Positions 40,301 to 51,109 of a stretch of DNA of 64,000 bases are shown piece by piece. The translations under genes were made by a program, and so were the position numbers. Source of the stretch: Phytoseiulus persimilis (lineage: Eukaryota > Arthropoda > Arachnida > Mesostigmata > Phytoseiidae); the NCBI GenBank assembly GCA_037576195.1, contig CM075103.1, forward strand, positions 30,650,723 to 30,714,722, given 5' to 3'. How positions within the stretch are numbered: the first letter of the stretch is position 1; each line of letters opens with the position of its first letter. The notes beneath the pieces are model-generated. The model searched no databases. It was not told the DNA's origin and worked only from the letters and a program-made list of their open reading frames with translations.

Positions 40301-40392
40301 CGTCTGGGAGAGAGGATGTCAACGTCTGGGAAGAAGCTACTGAATCGCTGCAAATGTCTATATAGCCTCGGGCGGGCAGCGATTCGCTCAAA
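40301..40392 (+). promoter_or_regulatory. SRWDL gene A promoter
   Basis: Two direct copies of CGTCTGGGA (40301-40312 CGTCTGGGAGAG and 40323-40334 CGTCTGGGAAGA) precede a TATATA box at 40359-40364. An initiator-like TCA (A at 40390) follows 31 bp later. Gene B has the same motif with nearly the same motif-to-TATA spacing (34 vs 36 bp). Confidence 0.65.
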
Positions 40393-40415
40393 GCAAGTGA
40401 CCAACCTTTAATGAG

Positions 40416-40637
40416 ATGGCGTTAGCGCTGCCGATCACGAAGTCAGGGTTCGAACTCTATGGCTTCAGAGCAACGACGCGGCTCAGGAACGTTTCCACTT
40501 GCAGCGTCCAATCAAGTTCATCGGACAAATCACCGGAGTGTGCGCGCACTGGACTCAGACGCAGTCGGTCGACTCAGAATATCTATCAGTCTCGTTGGGA
40601 CCTCACTGACCTCTGCTCATCCGTCGGCAAGAGGTAG
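40416..40637 (+). CDS. SRWDL-box small protein A (73 aa), unrecognised family
   Basis: An intronless gene for a small basic, Ser-rich protein. I do not recognise the family, but it is clearly related to the genes at 42456-42635 and 46976-47239. Shared with gene B: the N-terminus MAxAxPIxKSxxxLY, a central RxRN(V/L)STCS (residues 22-30), and the C-terminal Y(Q/K)SRWDLT...GKR (57-73). RLRNVS fits the RxRxxS consensus of AGC kinases. No signal peptide or TM segment, so cytosolic or nuclear by default. The start is the second ATG of the transcript; a four-codon uORF (40411-40425) overlaps it. Promoter and AATAAA flank it in the right order, giving an mRNA of about 0.67 kb. Confidence 0.8.
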   Translation: MALALPITKSGFELYGFRATTRLRNVSTCSVQSSSSDKSPECARTGLRRSRSTQNIYQSRWDLTDLCSSVGKR

Positions 40638-41043
40638 ACAGACACGCCACGCTAGAAACGCGTTATCATGTCAACGTTCACAAGTGTTCGAGGCTCCAAT
40701 CGCCCGCCTGATGACCCGATCTGCGGAAAAGACTGACATCTAGAAGCCGTTCGATGGATCGAACTCAAGTCGACGACCAGAACCGGAAAGCCGCTGACAA
40801 CCACTTCGATGCCGCCTGAAGGAGCGGTCCCTCTTCGGATGTGCTCTCGGCTCGAGGAAAACCACCGCCTGTGCCGGTATGAACCATGGACCATGATATT
40901 CATTCGCTGGACGCCGGGAAGCTGTCGGCAGTGTTGGATCACGAGCTAACATTCCACCTGGGATCCGCTGAAGCGGGAACCACGATCGGATACAGTGTGT
41001 TCATATAACGAAGTCGATGTGAACCTCTCTGCTTTGATTGATC

Positions 41044-41049
41044 AATAAA
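41044..41049 (+). terminator. Poly(A) signal of SRWDL gene A
   Basis: AATAAA about 400 bp after the stop codon, in TTGATCAATAAAAGG. It is the first such signal downstream. Confidence 0.55.
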
Positions 41050-41059
41050 AGGATCTCGA

Positions 41060-42089
41060 ATGATCGCTGTTCCGCTTGGGAACCGGGGTAACTCCTTGGA
41101 GGCTCCTTGGCCTACGGACGCGGCTGTGGGGGACGGGGATGGACAGTGGGTCGAAACCACGGTGCCGAACGAGCTGAATTCCGAGAGAGCAGACGTGAGA
41201 CTTCCGCAATCAGAAAGTTTCCGAAACCTTCCCGCTGTTTGTTGTTCCCCTCAAGATAGATCGAACTAAGTCCTATTCCGATTATAAATCCGGCTTTGCC
41301 TATCTCCCATGTGGTCAGAGCGGTGCTTGCGGCTGTCGGGCTCAACGACCTGCGCAGTCGACAGAAAGATGTTTCCGAATCGAGAAGAAATTATTGGATG
41401 GAGTCCAGCTCATCCAGCCCGCCGATCGTTCGACCGAGCGCACTTTATTGAAGCCGAGTGTAAGATCAGCCTGTTGCCCAACAGGTAGTTCACGCGACTT
41501 GCGGAGTATTTAGATTATCCCACGGGTGACAACGCTCTCAGATAAGATCCTCGGATGATGTCGACCGCTACCAGCAAGCGTGATGATCTCGAAGTTGCCT
41601 GAGCTATGACCGCAGACACCCTGGTCTTCTGCTCCAGACTCCGAGAACCACTCGAGTCTGCCATTTCGATGAACGACGCTGTCGATCTAATTTTTGCCGC
41701 TTCGGTTCAGGTTTCACTTCTACATGAGTTCCGTGCCCTCATCGCGCTCGATTGGATTCCATTTATTCCCTAATCCTTCCCATCAGAGGGTGGTGTAAGT
41801 ATACCTACACAGCAACCTCTGTCGAGCTCGAGTACCTCGACGTCTCGAGGGAGGGCAATCAATGGGATTCTCGAAATTATGAGGACGTGTCAGACCGGTC
41901 ACTCGTGAGGGGAAATGAAGTCATAATTGATTGTCCGGAATCTCTCCAGAGTTCCGCGCCGATCTCATCCGAGGCAGGCAACAGTGGATTCCGAGAGATG
42001 ATCCATCGGAACAATATCTGAGGAGAGAGGCAGAACCATCCTGATTCGAATTCCTAAAGAACGAAGAATTCATCTCATATGATAACTCC
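41060..42089. other. Spacer between SRWDL genes A and C
   Basis: No supported gene. A minus-strand ATG frame of about 49 codons (start near 41617) is followed by TTTATT at 41443-41448, but nothing else supports it. Confidence 0.45.
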
Positions 42090-42095
42090 TTTATT
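42090..42095 (-). terminator. Poly(A) signal of SRWDL gene C
   Basis: TTTATT on the plus strand (AATAAA on the minus strand), about 360 bp past the stop of gene C. The spacing is like that of gene A. Confidence 0.45.
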
Positions 42096-42455
42096 TGGAC
42101 TTCAGCTGTAGTTTGAAGTCGATTCCAAGATTCCAGAGCAATTTACAGAACTTCAATAACTACGTGATTCCATTGGCATCGTGGAGGGATGCTTGTTCCG
42201 AGCTGACCGCTGCATCGTGGAAAGGGATAATTCCTCGTTCCTTAACCACACATTTGAGTCAATGTTCTGTCCTGAAGTGTGACAATGAATTTCCGTCGCA
42301 GACGATGATGCCCGAGCAGCTGTCACGAGTCGGGGGCACGTTCTCGCACTGCTAGTCTCCAGTCGCAGAAGTTCCGTTCCTTCCAGACGAAGCACTCAGA
42401 AACCGGACGAAAATTGGGAGTCTCTCGGGGCCCGATTTCTGGCACGGGGCCATTG

Positions 42456-42635
42456 TCACTCCCTGCGATTCTCCGTGAGGTCCCAACGGCTCCGGTAGAT
42501 ACCTTGGTTCTCGCGACACGAGCGAAGATTCGTCACATTCATAAGCACGGGGAACATGAATTCAGTACGACAGTACCGTTTCTCTTCGTGCCGGCAAACG
42601 ATTCGCAAAAAATCCAGAGCGTTGAGCAAAGCCAT
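42456..42635 (-). CDS. SRWDL-box small protein C (59 aa), unrecognised family
   Basis: Third member of the family, found because the minus strand encodes GIYRSRWDLT near the C-terminus (residues 45-54). The DNA over this stretch is about 80 percent identical to gene B. It starts MALLN, like MALAL of gene A, has a central LMNVTN where A and B have LRNVST, and ends TENRRE instead of GKR. The Ser-rich middle of A and B is missing and residues 6-30 do not align, so the N-terminal half has diverged strongly. TATA, ATG and AATAAA are in correct order on the minus strand. Intronless. Function unknown; it could be a decaying copy, though the frame is intact. Confidence 0.72.
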   Translation of the reverse strand: MALLNALDFLRIVCRHEEKRYCRTEFMFPVLMNVTNLRSCRENQGIYRSRWDLTENRRE

Positions 42636-42663
42636 CCTGCACAGTTAGCTTGAGCTGTTGTCA

Positions 42664-42749
42664 CCAATGTTGGCTTCAGCGGTTTTGGGACGAAAATATA
42701 AACCAGCTCGCGGAACTCAAGTAGTCGAACACCCGCACCCTGGGAGAGA
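42664..42749 (-). promoter_or_regulatory. SRWDL gene C promoter
   Basis: A TATA-like TTTATATT on the minus strand (42702-42695) lies about 65 bp before the ATG. CTGGGAGAGA occurs on the plus strand at 42740-42749, so it is inverted relative to gene C, about 40 bp upstream of the TATA. Confidence 0.55.
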
Positions 42750-42789
42750 GTTCTCTTTGAATAGGAAGCCAACGAGTAAACACTCTTCG

Positions 42790-45700
42790 CCAACACACAC
42801 CCCAATATCAAGGGCCTGATGTCGAGCAGCAAGATGCCACTCGAGCACGACGCGACATGGAGCAGACGATAAGACTTCCGTGGGTCGCCGTCCGTTCTAC
42901 GCCTGCTTATGTTCGGTACCGACGCTTTCGTTGAGCAAACACGTCGAAATACCACGAGATCCGAAAAATCCACACCCAGAAGTTCAGGGCTCAGTCGTCC
43001 ATGGGGATGAAAAATCGGAGCTGTGCGAGACCAGTCCTGGAAAATTCCCATGGACTATGCCCTGAGCGATTCGTCAAGCGGGCCAAGAGACGATCAGAGT
43101 CCTGGTCCACCACGGACTTCGTGGACGCAGTGTTCGCGATGTGAAAGAGCTCGATTTGGCGTCGCAGTGCCATCGCGTGCAAACTCCTCAGGAAGGGTTC
43201 CAGCTTGGGAACGCCTTCCGGAAAACTTGACTCCTATGAAAACTCACACACAAACCCTCCCCGTATACAGCCATGATTTTTCTAGCAAAACATCCGCCGG
43301 CGGAACTCTCGATAAAAATTGTGATATCATTGTTGTCCATTGGCGCAGCGGAGACCAGCCAAGGACCCAGGCCCTGCGACTAACCTGTTGAGCCTTGGCG
43401 TATGTCTGCATTGCGTTACCTGCTCCACGTGAAATCTTCCATGAGTCCCGGAGCTCCATTCTGCGGCTAATACGATGAAGTTGACCGACTCCACCTACCG
43501 GTTCGATCGGATGAGTCCGCTTTGTTTCCATACGGACTTTCGATCAATGTATTGCATCAGCGGCTCATGTCTCTGGAAACACGATCCCAGCGACAATGAA
43601 AATCGAAACTCGCAGCAAGTGCTCGCTCGAAGCGCTGCGATGCCTCGAGCTGGAGTCACCTCGCTGGAGTCTCAGTTTGCCGGAGTTTTCGTGTAAGAGC
43701 CAGAGCAGAGGCCTCAATGATGACCTTCCGGTTGAGAATCCGAGTCGAGGAATCGATGAAGTGACGAGATTAAGGTCTCATAATGGGTGAAATATCGAAT
43801 TATTCAATGGATACATCGCATGAATGCTCAAATCACGTGCTTCTATCCCGAAGTCGGCCATAACTCGTCAAGTTGTGGAATTACGGTGGCACAAATCATT
43901 CGCGCATCCTCATCATGGAGCACCGTCTCCAAATAAGGGTTCTGGGAACGGTCTCCGCCGTTGCAGGATCGGTCAAGAACTCGATGGGCTGGAAGAGCTG
44001 GAGATATCGTGCACGCGATTAACCTTCGCGGAGGTTTTGCACGCGGCGCTACTCTCAGCCTGGCGGGAGCTCGAAGGACGCTCATCCGTATCTACAGCAG
44101 TCTGCCCCAGTCGATCGATTGAAGGAGTTTGTTCGAGCACTCTGTTTGCAGGTCGCGAGTCGTCTGGCGTAGGATACGTGAGACCTCGCTTGCGTCAGCT
44201 CTGTTTACACAAAGCTCCCATTGCTGGGGAACCGAACATCCCTCTCGAGCAAGGCACGTCATCTGCCTTCCGGCGGAAGGTACCCTCAGCCTGACACAAC
44301 ACCCGCACGACCGGTTCAACAGCCTCAATTTCCATATTCTTGTCTGGGATTTATCTCCTGGCCCTTCCAGGTGAGACAAGAATACGGTACACTCTACATT
44401 CTGCGTAGGGAATGTTGTTCGATGAACGCAGACTCAAGGTCGGCGCTGTCCCGTGGATCAGGGCATGGTTGAGGCTTCTCTAAACCGAGCATGCTTCGAA
44501 GAAACCGCTGGAAGTCGGTCGCTAGGCTAGGGGCTAAGACCGTGAGTTTGTGAGTCATGGAGCAGCGTTGGCGTCCAGATCTTTCCCCATGGTGTGGCAG
44601 CTCATTTGACAGGAAGCTCCTCCCCCAGAGAGGTTCTCCAGCGGATCGGCCCGATCTATGAATCCAAGGCGACGTCCGGACCGGCCTCGCCGTATGCGAT
44701 CTTCAGCAAAGTTATTCTAGGAAACATGCCAGACTAAAACTGTACTCGATCGAACTTGGAACCGAGACGGAAAACCAGCCGCGGTCGCATCCTCCAGAAT
44801 TATCCAAGGAATATAAAAAAAATTGTTCCCTTGAACGATCAGCTGATGACGTTTCGAGGTCGTCTAATGGGCATGTCTCCCTCAGCAGAAACCGCGGATT
44901 ATCATAATTGGATTATGGCTTGGAATATATATCTCTTAGACGTCATACTTCTTCTACCCGAGAATCTCGTGCGCTGGAGTGGATTCGGCCAATAGCATGC
45001 AATAGTCGAGGTATTTCAAAGGGTTTCGATGCGCATCGAGGGCACTGTTTTTGGAAACCTCTCACGGCTTCCCGGAAATCCATTACGTTCCCTGGCTGGG
45101 GATCACTCTTCTAAGGAATATGGCTCCTCAACTTGTAAAACTGTCAAGAATAGAAGTCAATCCTGCTGGGATCACCCGCTAGCGGTTTGAGATTGAAATG
45201 AACCAACACGGCTCGAAGAACCAACCTCATAAGCTGAGCCCGGAGGTATCATCGATCATTGGCTTCATCAGAGAACAATAGACTCCCAGAAGACTTTTCG
45301 AGAATCACCTCATGCTTCCCATGCCGACGTCATTCGGGTTCCACTCATGACCTTCGCACCTAGCGGATAACATGCGATTGTTTATAACCAAGCGGTGCTC
45401 CACCGCACCGTATTCGGATACATCGTGTCAACCGATCGTTTCTAGGATCGCGGGCGTGAGAGACTGATCAGTTGGTTTCGAGTTACTTTCGTTGCTACAG
45501 CTCTGAGCGACTCGAGGACCTCTAGGGTGAGTGTCCTCCGCTTATCCCACCAGTAGTAGCCTTGAACTGCTCACTGTCATCAAAGAACGGACAATGATCG
45601 TCTCATAAATAAAGACAACGTCAATGAACCAGAGGTCAAATGGGGTGAGGGCTCCATACCTGAATTAGCTCACACTTGACAGGGAAGGGTTGTTGCTCAG

Positions 45701-46849
45701 TGTAGAGCTGTACTACTGTATTGTGCTCTATGAGAATCCCTGACCTCTGTTTGAATTCGTGGATTTGTATATTTCTCGCTCTCGACGGTCCCCACATCGG
45801 AGGCTTTGTTGGTTTCCGCGAGGAAACTAGCACGTAGAACGTGGGGTCTACGACTTTGTCGTATCCGGAACATCCAGACTATCGTGTCAGAGCTCTGCTG
45901 ATTGACGAATGGAAAGTTTCTGCGGCTGGAACACATACATCCCGGAGAGGTCATCCCGTCGAGTCTGTTGAGAGGAGACTCATTAGAAAGCAATTCTCAT
46001 CTACTGTGTTTGACTGGATGATCCTTGAGGAGTCGAGCAGACCTGAAAATGTTCACGAACCAGCAACGTGCATTCCTCGTTTCAAAGCGCTCGGATACAC
46101 AGACAATGGCGCCAGGATTTGGAGAACCAAAATAATTCCCAGGATTTGAGGGAGCGAACCGATTCGATTGCGGGATTCCGCTCGAGAAGGAATCCCCGAG
46201 GTGAGTCGTTCCCGGAAAAGAAACATCGCTTTTCTTCCAGGCTCCGGCGGTCTTAACGACCACCATGACGTATATCATATTCGCTCAAATGAGAGAATCG
46301 TGACCTGATTGTAAAAAAAGTGACATCATTGCATGCGTAATAGGCACTATGCAATAGCTCAAAGCTCAGCACTTTTCGCTACTGCGAAATTTCCACGAGT
46401 GTTTTTCAACGTTGCCGATAAGTCGAGAGCTGAGAGTGTTTGGGCGTCGCGTCTCCGTGGATCGGCGATTCATGGAGCCCGACGGCACCGTCGGTAGTTG
46501 TACGTGACGAGCAATAATTGAGAACAATGTGAGCTCGCACGTGACCGGCTCCCTCATAATCCAAGACTTTCGCACTTTCCCCACGGCGCGCTCGAAAAAT
46601 CTGTATGATGCCTGCAGCTTAAGCTTTCGAGCTATTTCTGCTGGTTTCGACGGTTCAGCTAAATATAGCATCCCGAGGTACCGGTAGACTTGATACATTG
46701 ATTTTCTGCTTGCATGCGTTTGAATGTATCGAGTGAGAACGTTAACAGCCACAATTTGACGACTGATAAGGAGAAGGGGAGCTGTCGCGTCTTCATGAGT
46801 GCGCAGCGAGATCGCGACGATATTTCTTCTTTCTTTGATCTCTACAAAG
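42790..46849. other. Spacer between SRWDL genes C and B
   Basis: No supported gene. The longest frames are 43824-44294 (+, 156 codons) and 46366-46866 (-, 167 codons, TTG start). The latter abuts gene B's promoter and would be divergent from it, but has no ATG start or similarity. No fourth SRWDL copy was found. Confidence 0.45.
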
Positions 46850-46920
46850 CGTCTGGGAGAGGGCAACTGTCTGGCTCTGACTCTTAAATACTCCCGCGTC
46901 TAGAAACGTCGAATCATTCC
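46850..46920 (+). promoter_or_regulatory. SRWDL gene B promoter
   Basis: CGTCTGGGAGAG (46850-46861) and a partial second copy CTGTCTGG (46867-46874) precede a TATA-like TTAAATA (46884-46890). A consensus initiator TCATTC follows (A at 46916), 32 bp from the TATA start. All parts match the layout at gene A. Confidence 0.7.
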
Positions 46921-46975
46921 ACTCTACGGATTACTGAGGTGAACAACTACTGTTAACAGTCTTCAAGCTGTCGAT

Positions 46976-47239
46976 ATGGCCTTCGCAGTTCCAATCATGA
47001 AGAGCAACTACAACCTCTACGTGCTGGAGAAGCCCAAATCCAGCCGTGTCCGGAACCTGTCCACGTGCTCTTCGAGTTTGTCGTCGTCTTCCCGTGGTTC
47101 CAGGGGGAGCCAAAATTCACTCGTTTCGACGACCTCCTCCACAACCTCCGGCTTTTCACAATCATCCATGCCTTCGGAAGGTCTTTACAAGAGCCGTTGG
47201 GACCTCACCAACCCCCGAGCCTTGCTGGGAAAACGCTAG
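46976..47239 (+). CDS. SRWDL-box small protein B (87 aa), unrecognised family
   Basis: Intronless, small, basic and Ser/Thr-rich, and the longest of the three paralogues. The N-terminal box MAFAVPIMKS aligns with gene A; RVRNLSTCS (residues 24-32) keeps an RxRxxS phosphorylation consensus. A Ser/Thr-rich linker (33-66) follows, then the C-terminal YKSRWDLT (71-78) and GKR end. No TM segment, signal peptide or Cys pattern suggests secretion. The ATG is the first after the predicted initiator and the TAG at 47237 is followed by AATAAA at 47512, giving a compact mRNA of about 0.62 kb. Promoter motifs are shared with A and C, which suggests co-regulation. Function unknown. Confidence 0.82.
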   Translation: MAFAVPIMKSNYNLYVLEKPKSSRVRNLSTCSSSLSSSSRGSRGSQNSLVSTTSSTTSGFSQSSMPSEGLYKSRWDLTNPRALLGKR

Positions 47240-47511
47240 ACTTCATCGAGGAGCATCTGCCTGAGTTACTTCGACGATGAATGGCCTCGGTCTGCCGAGC
47301 ACGGTTCTCAAAGTTGACCCTAGGAAGCGATGTGGCGACTCAGCTCAAAAAATCGCATCTTTCGAGCCCCTGGAACACTTTGGGAGGATCCAGCCGAGCT
47401 GGAGGTTGGCTCCCGCCATCTCGCGCCAAAGCTCTATGTAGTAGAGCGAAAAGCAGCGTCTCGATTCACCAGACAAACGAACAGATGAACTGTGCGTAGA
47501 ATGTTTTGGAA

Positions 47512-47517
47512 AATAAA
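47512..47517 (+). terminator. Poly(A) signal of SRWDL gene B
   Basis: AATAAA in GGAAAATAAATCC, about 275 bp after the stop codon. Confidence 0.6.
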
Positions 47518-47539
47518 TCCTTGTCAACGGAAACCATTT

Positions 47540-49544
47540 TTGCTCTTTACTCATACACCATGACTGAAAATGACCTAATACCTATGAGAGTTTGTGGTTC
47601 CCGCAGAGGAGGATAATGTGGAAAAATGGGCTTCTCAGACCTCAGTCCGGGCACTCGTTGACGTTTCGGTGGCCGACCCCCACGCATAAGCCGAATGTGC
47701 TTGCTCGTCTTAGTCCGAACGTCAATGAATATCGTTCTCCTCAGATGTACTAGGCCTCAAATGAACTAAGATTCTGATTGAGGTCGGATTTCGAACGAGA
47801 CCCCGCGATGATACGATGTCGTTATTCTGTTTGTTTGAGTTCCGACGAAATCTCCCAACAAGAGAAGTTGAAGCTGCTCAACCTGGCGTGCATCCCACGA
47901 CGTTTGGTGGCGGACGTGAGACTCTTTCAGCCAAATGCTCCGTGGTTTGCTCCGCCGAATCCTTCCCCGGAGAGCCTGCGAAAGGCGGAGAAACCGGATC
48001 AGTCATTAAATGAATTGTAGAAGATCGGGAAGCTTTCACTCGGATTGGGATGCTCACTTCCATCGCAGGTTCCGATGAGATCGACAGAGTTATTGGGAGA
48101 GATGTTGCCGGCAAGGGTTCCTTAGACGATGAGAACTCCACGGGGATTTCAGGAAGGTTCTAATAATGATAGATGAACTCCAGGAAACCAGGATGTTTCT
48201 AGTGGAGAGTCGTTAGACTCTCGGTTGCTCGTGCACTGCCCGGAGCAAGCGCGGAATACTGTTATCATAACACGCACAAACCATCGATGATGGCTCGTGA
48301 GGATGAATAACTCTGCTAAGTGGCTAGGAACACTCCGCGTGCTTAACATTTTGACTCGAGCACTCTCGTTCTAAGCCGCGTACCTCCTTCACGCGACACT
48401 TGCTTCTTCGCAAGAGATTATCCCCAGGGCCGGCTCCCGTCAACTCCAGTGTTTCTTGGCGTTCTCTCCCGCGGAACAGCAGTGACGCCGGCGAATGTCT
48501 TCAGAATCGACAAGTGCTTTCTGTAGTTTTCAAATGATCATGATTCCCATCCGTGCATGCCGTAAACTGAGCCCGACATGTGACATGAACATCATTGCGT
48601 CGAAGGGGAGCGGAGCATGAGGGAGTATTCTGAGAGCTCGCTGACGATATTCGCGGAGCTGGGCAAGGGATCTTTCGCTTCAGAATAGCCGTTGAGGCGG
48701 ATGCACGTACCAATCTGCTTTCAAGAAACTGCAACCAGAGTGAAACTGGCAGGCTGCTGAGCCCTCCGACACACTCGCGCTGGTTCTGCTCAATACGACG
48801 TCATCGAGGCTGACGCTCGTCCTTTTTTCGGGCAGATGTGGAAACGCTCTTCTCACTGGATCCCGTCGTATCGCGTAGTCACGTTGAAGTCAGTGGCGAT
48901 GGATGCGCTAGTTCGCCAACCGTCATTTTCCCGAGATCCCTCAGAGGGACATGGGGCTCGGATAGTTCCCTTCCGGCAATGACATGTCGGCGAGATTGAG
49001 CGCCGAATCCGCTCCGACGAAGCGAAGGAAACCCTCAAATCCGGAGTCGAACAAGTATATTGACATGATAGTCAGATAAATACCGAGTTCATTGTCACGA
49101 ATTCAGGTGACCGAGGCTCCACAAAACGGCTTATCCCAACTTCGCCATCGGAACTGCTTCCTTCGGAATCTGCTATTCAAACATCAGACCCGAGCCCATA
49201 TGGAGTCTCCAGAACCTGCCTTACAGTGCGCAGCGGCTGATCTGGCGGAAATGGGTGGACAGAACTCACGTCGTGTGAACTATCCGTGGATTTGATGCAT
49301 TGTGCTGATACCAATAGAGCCTGATGATTTGGCACAAAGGGTCTAGCCCCATGAGGCAGGTTTTCTTTCGGATGTTCATAGAGGAGAGAGGAATGCCTTT
49401 CTTCTCCTATGATCTCTGGGACTACTGTACGCTAGCTACGTTCTTCGGTCTTCTCAACTTCTTGATCATCCTCTCATCTTGTTCTCCAGGCTCTCTTCTG
49501 GGCTGTTCCCCTTTTGGAGACACCCTAAATGAAGAGATAGCCCT
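47540..49544. other. Intergenic, no supported gene
   Basis: Only frames below 90 codons without promoter, splice or domain support. Confidence 0.5.
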
Positions 49545-49775
49545 CGAAGAGAGCTTTCCAAAAAGTTGTTCGACGCTGCACGCCTAACGGGTCTCGAGAT
49601 ATAACGATTTCAAGTTTGCTCTTGACCATGCGGATTTAAATGAACAATTTTTGATTGATGTGAATAGATTTGGATCTAGGTTACGGAAAAGGCTGTAAAC
49701 TTCAGGAATCCGTTCTTTCACATAGGGAACACGATCCTGCTGTTTTTAGGAGAATCCGTCGAGGTGGAGCACCTA
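49545..49775 (+). repeat. Dispersed repeat R2, copy 1
   Basis: Aligns with 54499-54712. Shared stretches include CGAAGAGAGCTTTCC, CTCGAGATATA, GATTGAT, AAACTTCAGGA and GGGAACACGATC. This copy carries a few extra bases. It is probably part of an unclassified transposable element. Confidence 0.65.
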
Positions 49776-50603
49776 ACCGGCTGGATCCTTTCTCTACATC
49801 AATATCAATAACTCATGGAGCCTTCCTCGGACAAAAATGGTTGCCAGAGTCCGCCACAGAGCCGACAAAATCACTCCAGCTCCTCCGAAATCTAAGTTTC
49901 CCACGGGTTTCCTCTCTCAGTGGACATTTTCTCGGTGAAAACTTTTCTCTCGAAATGGGCGTCAGACCCTCAGGTTTCCGAAGGAAAGGAAAGTCTCCCC
50001 AGGCTTAGCGATTTCAAAAGCTTCCAGAATTCTTGCCAAGCCAATGGACACGTGTATTGTTAGCTTTGATCTCCGCAAGCTGGCGATTCTGGTCCTGAAT
50101 GCGCTCGAAACCGCGGACTTTCGATCGAAATATTCCTCTGTGGGCTGCCATTCTCTTGAGATGCGAAAGGGTCGATAGAGACATTCAAACATTGTAGTTA
50201 TGTCCACTCCGCTGCCCGTGATTTACTTGTCTGCGGTGGAGAGTGCGAGCTATCTTCGATAGCTTCCAGCGAAACTCGCCGACTAGTCCATCGCGCGGTC
50301 ACTCATCACTTTCATCCCGGAAATCGAGTAGACCATGGCAACTTCAGCTAATTTTGCGTCTCAACCCGTGAAGCAGTCTCAATCTAGTCGCATCGAGATG
50401 TCTCATCCGGACGGCAAGAATCATTGTGGATGTTGCGGGAATGGCCAGAATTTCTCGCAGCCTGTTTAGAGACTCCGAGCACGTTTTAGTTGTATCGGTC
50501 ACTGAAAAGAGCAATCGTGGAACAAAAGAATTTATATCTCTCCGCAGAAATTGACGACACTGCGTGACCCCGAGAGAAAAATTGTGGATATCTGCAGTTT
50601 TGA
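49776..50603. other. Intergenic, no supported gene
   Basis: Contains two short ATG frames that read like protein (50335-50469 +, 44 codons; 50148 down to 50011 -, 45 codons) but have no further support. Confidence 0.4.
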
Positions 50604-50609
50604 TTTATT
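50604..50609 (-). terminator. Poly(A) signal of the two-TM gene
   Basis: TTTATT on the plus strand (AATAAA on the minus strand) begins only 3 bp after the TGA of the 50612-51099 gene, implying a very short 3' UTR. Confidence 0.5.
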
Positions 50610-50611
50610 GG

Positions 50612-51099
50612 TCAATTGTCATATATGAACGTCCGCTCATCGCCGTACGGTTCTTGAACCAAATCTTTTGCGTCGTTCTCAGGCACATTGTGAGCTGGAT
50701 CGCCGTTGCCTGGATGTTCGTTGATCTCTTCCTGACATATGATTCTGTAGGCGAAAACTAAGCAGGGCGACACGAATAAAACGGCCAGCAGAGTCAGAAC
50801 GAAGAGCTTCGATAGGTCTGGCTGTATTTGCTGTGTGCTTTCCTGGCCTCCAGGAATAAATTATATTAGCACGATACATCGCTCCATCGAGAGCTGATCA
50901 CTGCGAGGGAAGTCGTCCTCTCATCTGAGAAAAACTCCGAGGCAGGAATGCTCGGGCCTTTCGGATCAAGAACTCAAAATTTTTTCATCGAGCATCAACT
51001 CACGCCATGCTGTTTGAGCGGCGGCGCCATGTGCCTGCTGACGAAGCTGGAGAAGAGAATGATATTCGCAACCATGGAAACTATGATGACGCCACTCAT
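50612..51099 (-). CDS. Small two-transmembrane protein, two exons (104 aa)
   Basis: Exon 1 is 51099-51004 (32 codons, ATG start) and ends at a consensus donor GGC|GTGAGT in phase 0. Exon 2 is 50830-50612 (an alternative acceptor would start it at 50821, also phase 0). The intron is about 173 bp with a CTAAT branch-like sequence. Exon 1 encodes hydrophobic GVIIVSMVANIILFSSFVS; exon 2 begins with a second membrane segment LFVLTLLAVLFVSPCLVFAY. A soluble acidic tail of about 45 residues follows, ending TFIYDN. Two clean TM helices, matching phase and an adjacent AATAAA argue for a real gene, although frames here are stop-poor. It may have further 5' exons: an acceptor-like TTCTCCATAG lies just upstream of the ATG. 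I do not recognise the family. Confidence 0.5.
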
Positions 51100-51109
51100 G
51101 GTCAGTCTG

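Noticed and set aside
42991-43182. Minus-strand frame with an internal MALRRQIELF start, considered as a fourth SRWDL gene
   Set aside because: It lacks the SRWDLT box, a TATA box and the CTGGGAGAG element.
50335-50469. 44-codon ATG frame with a HCGCC motif
   Set aside because: Good start context but no promoter, no poly(A) signal and no relatives seen.
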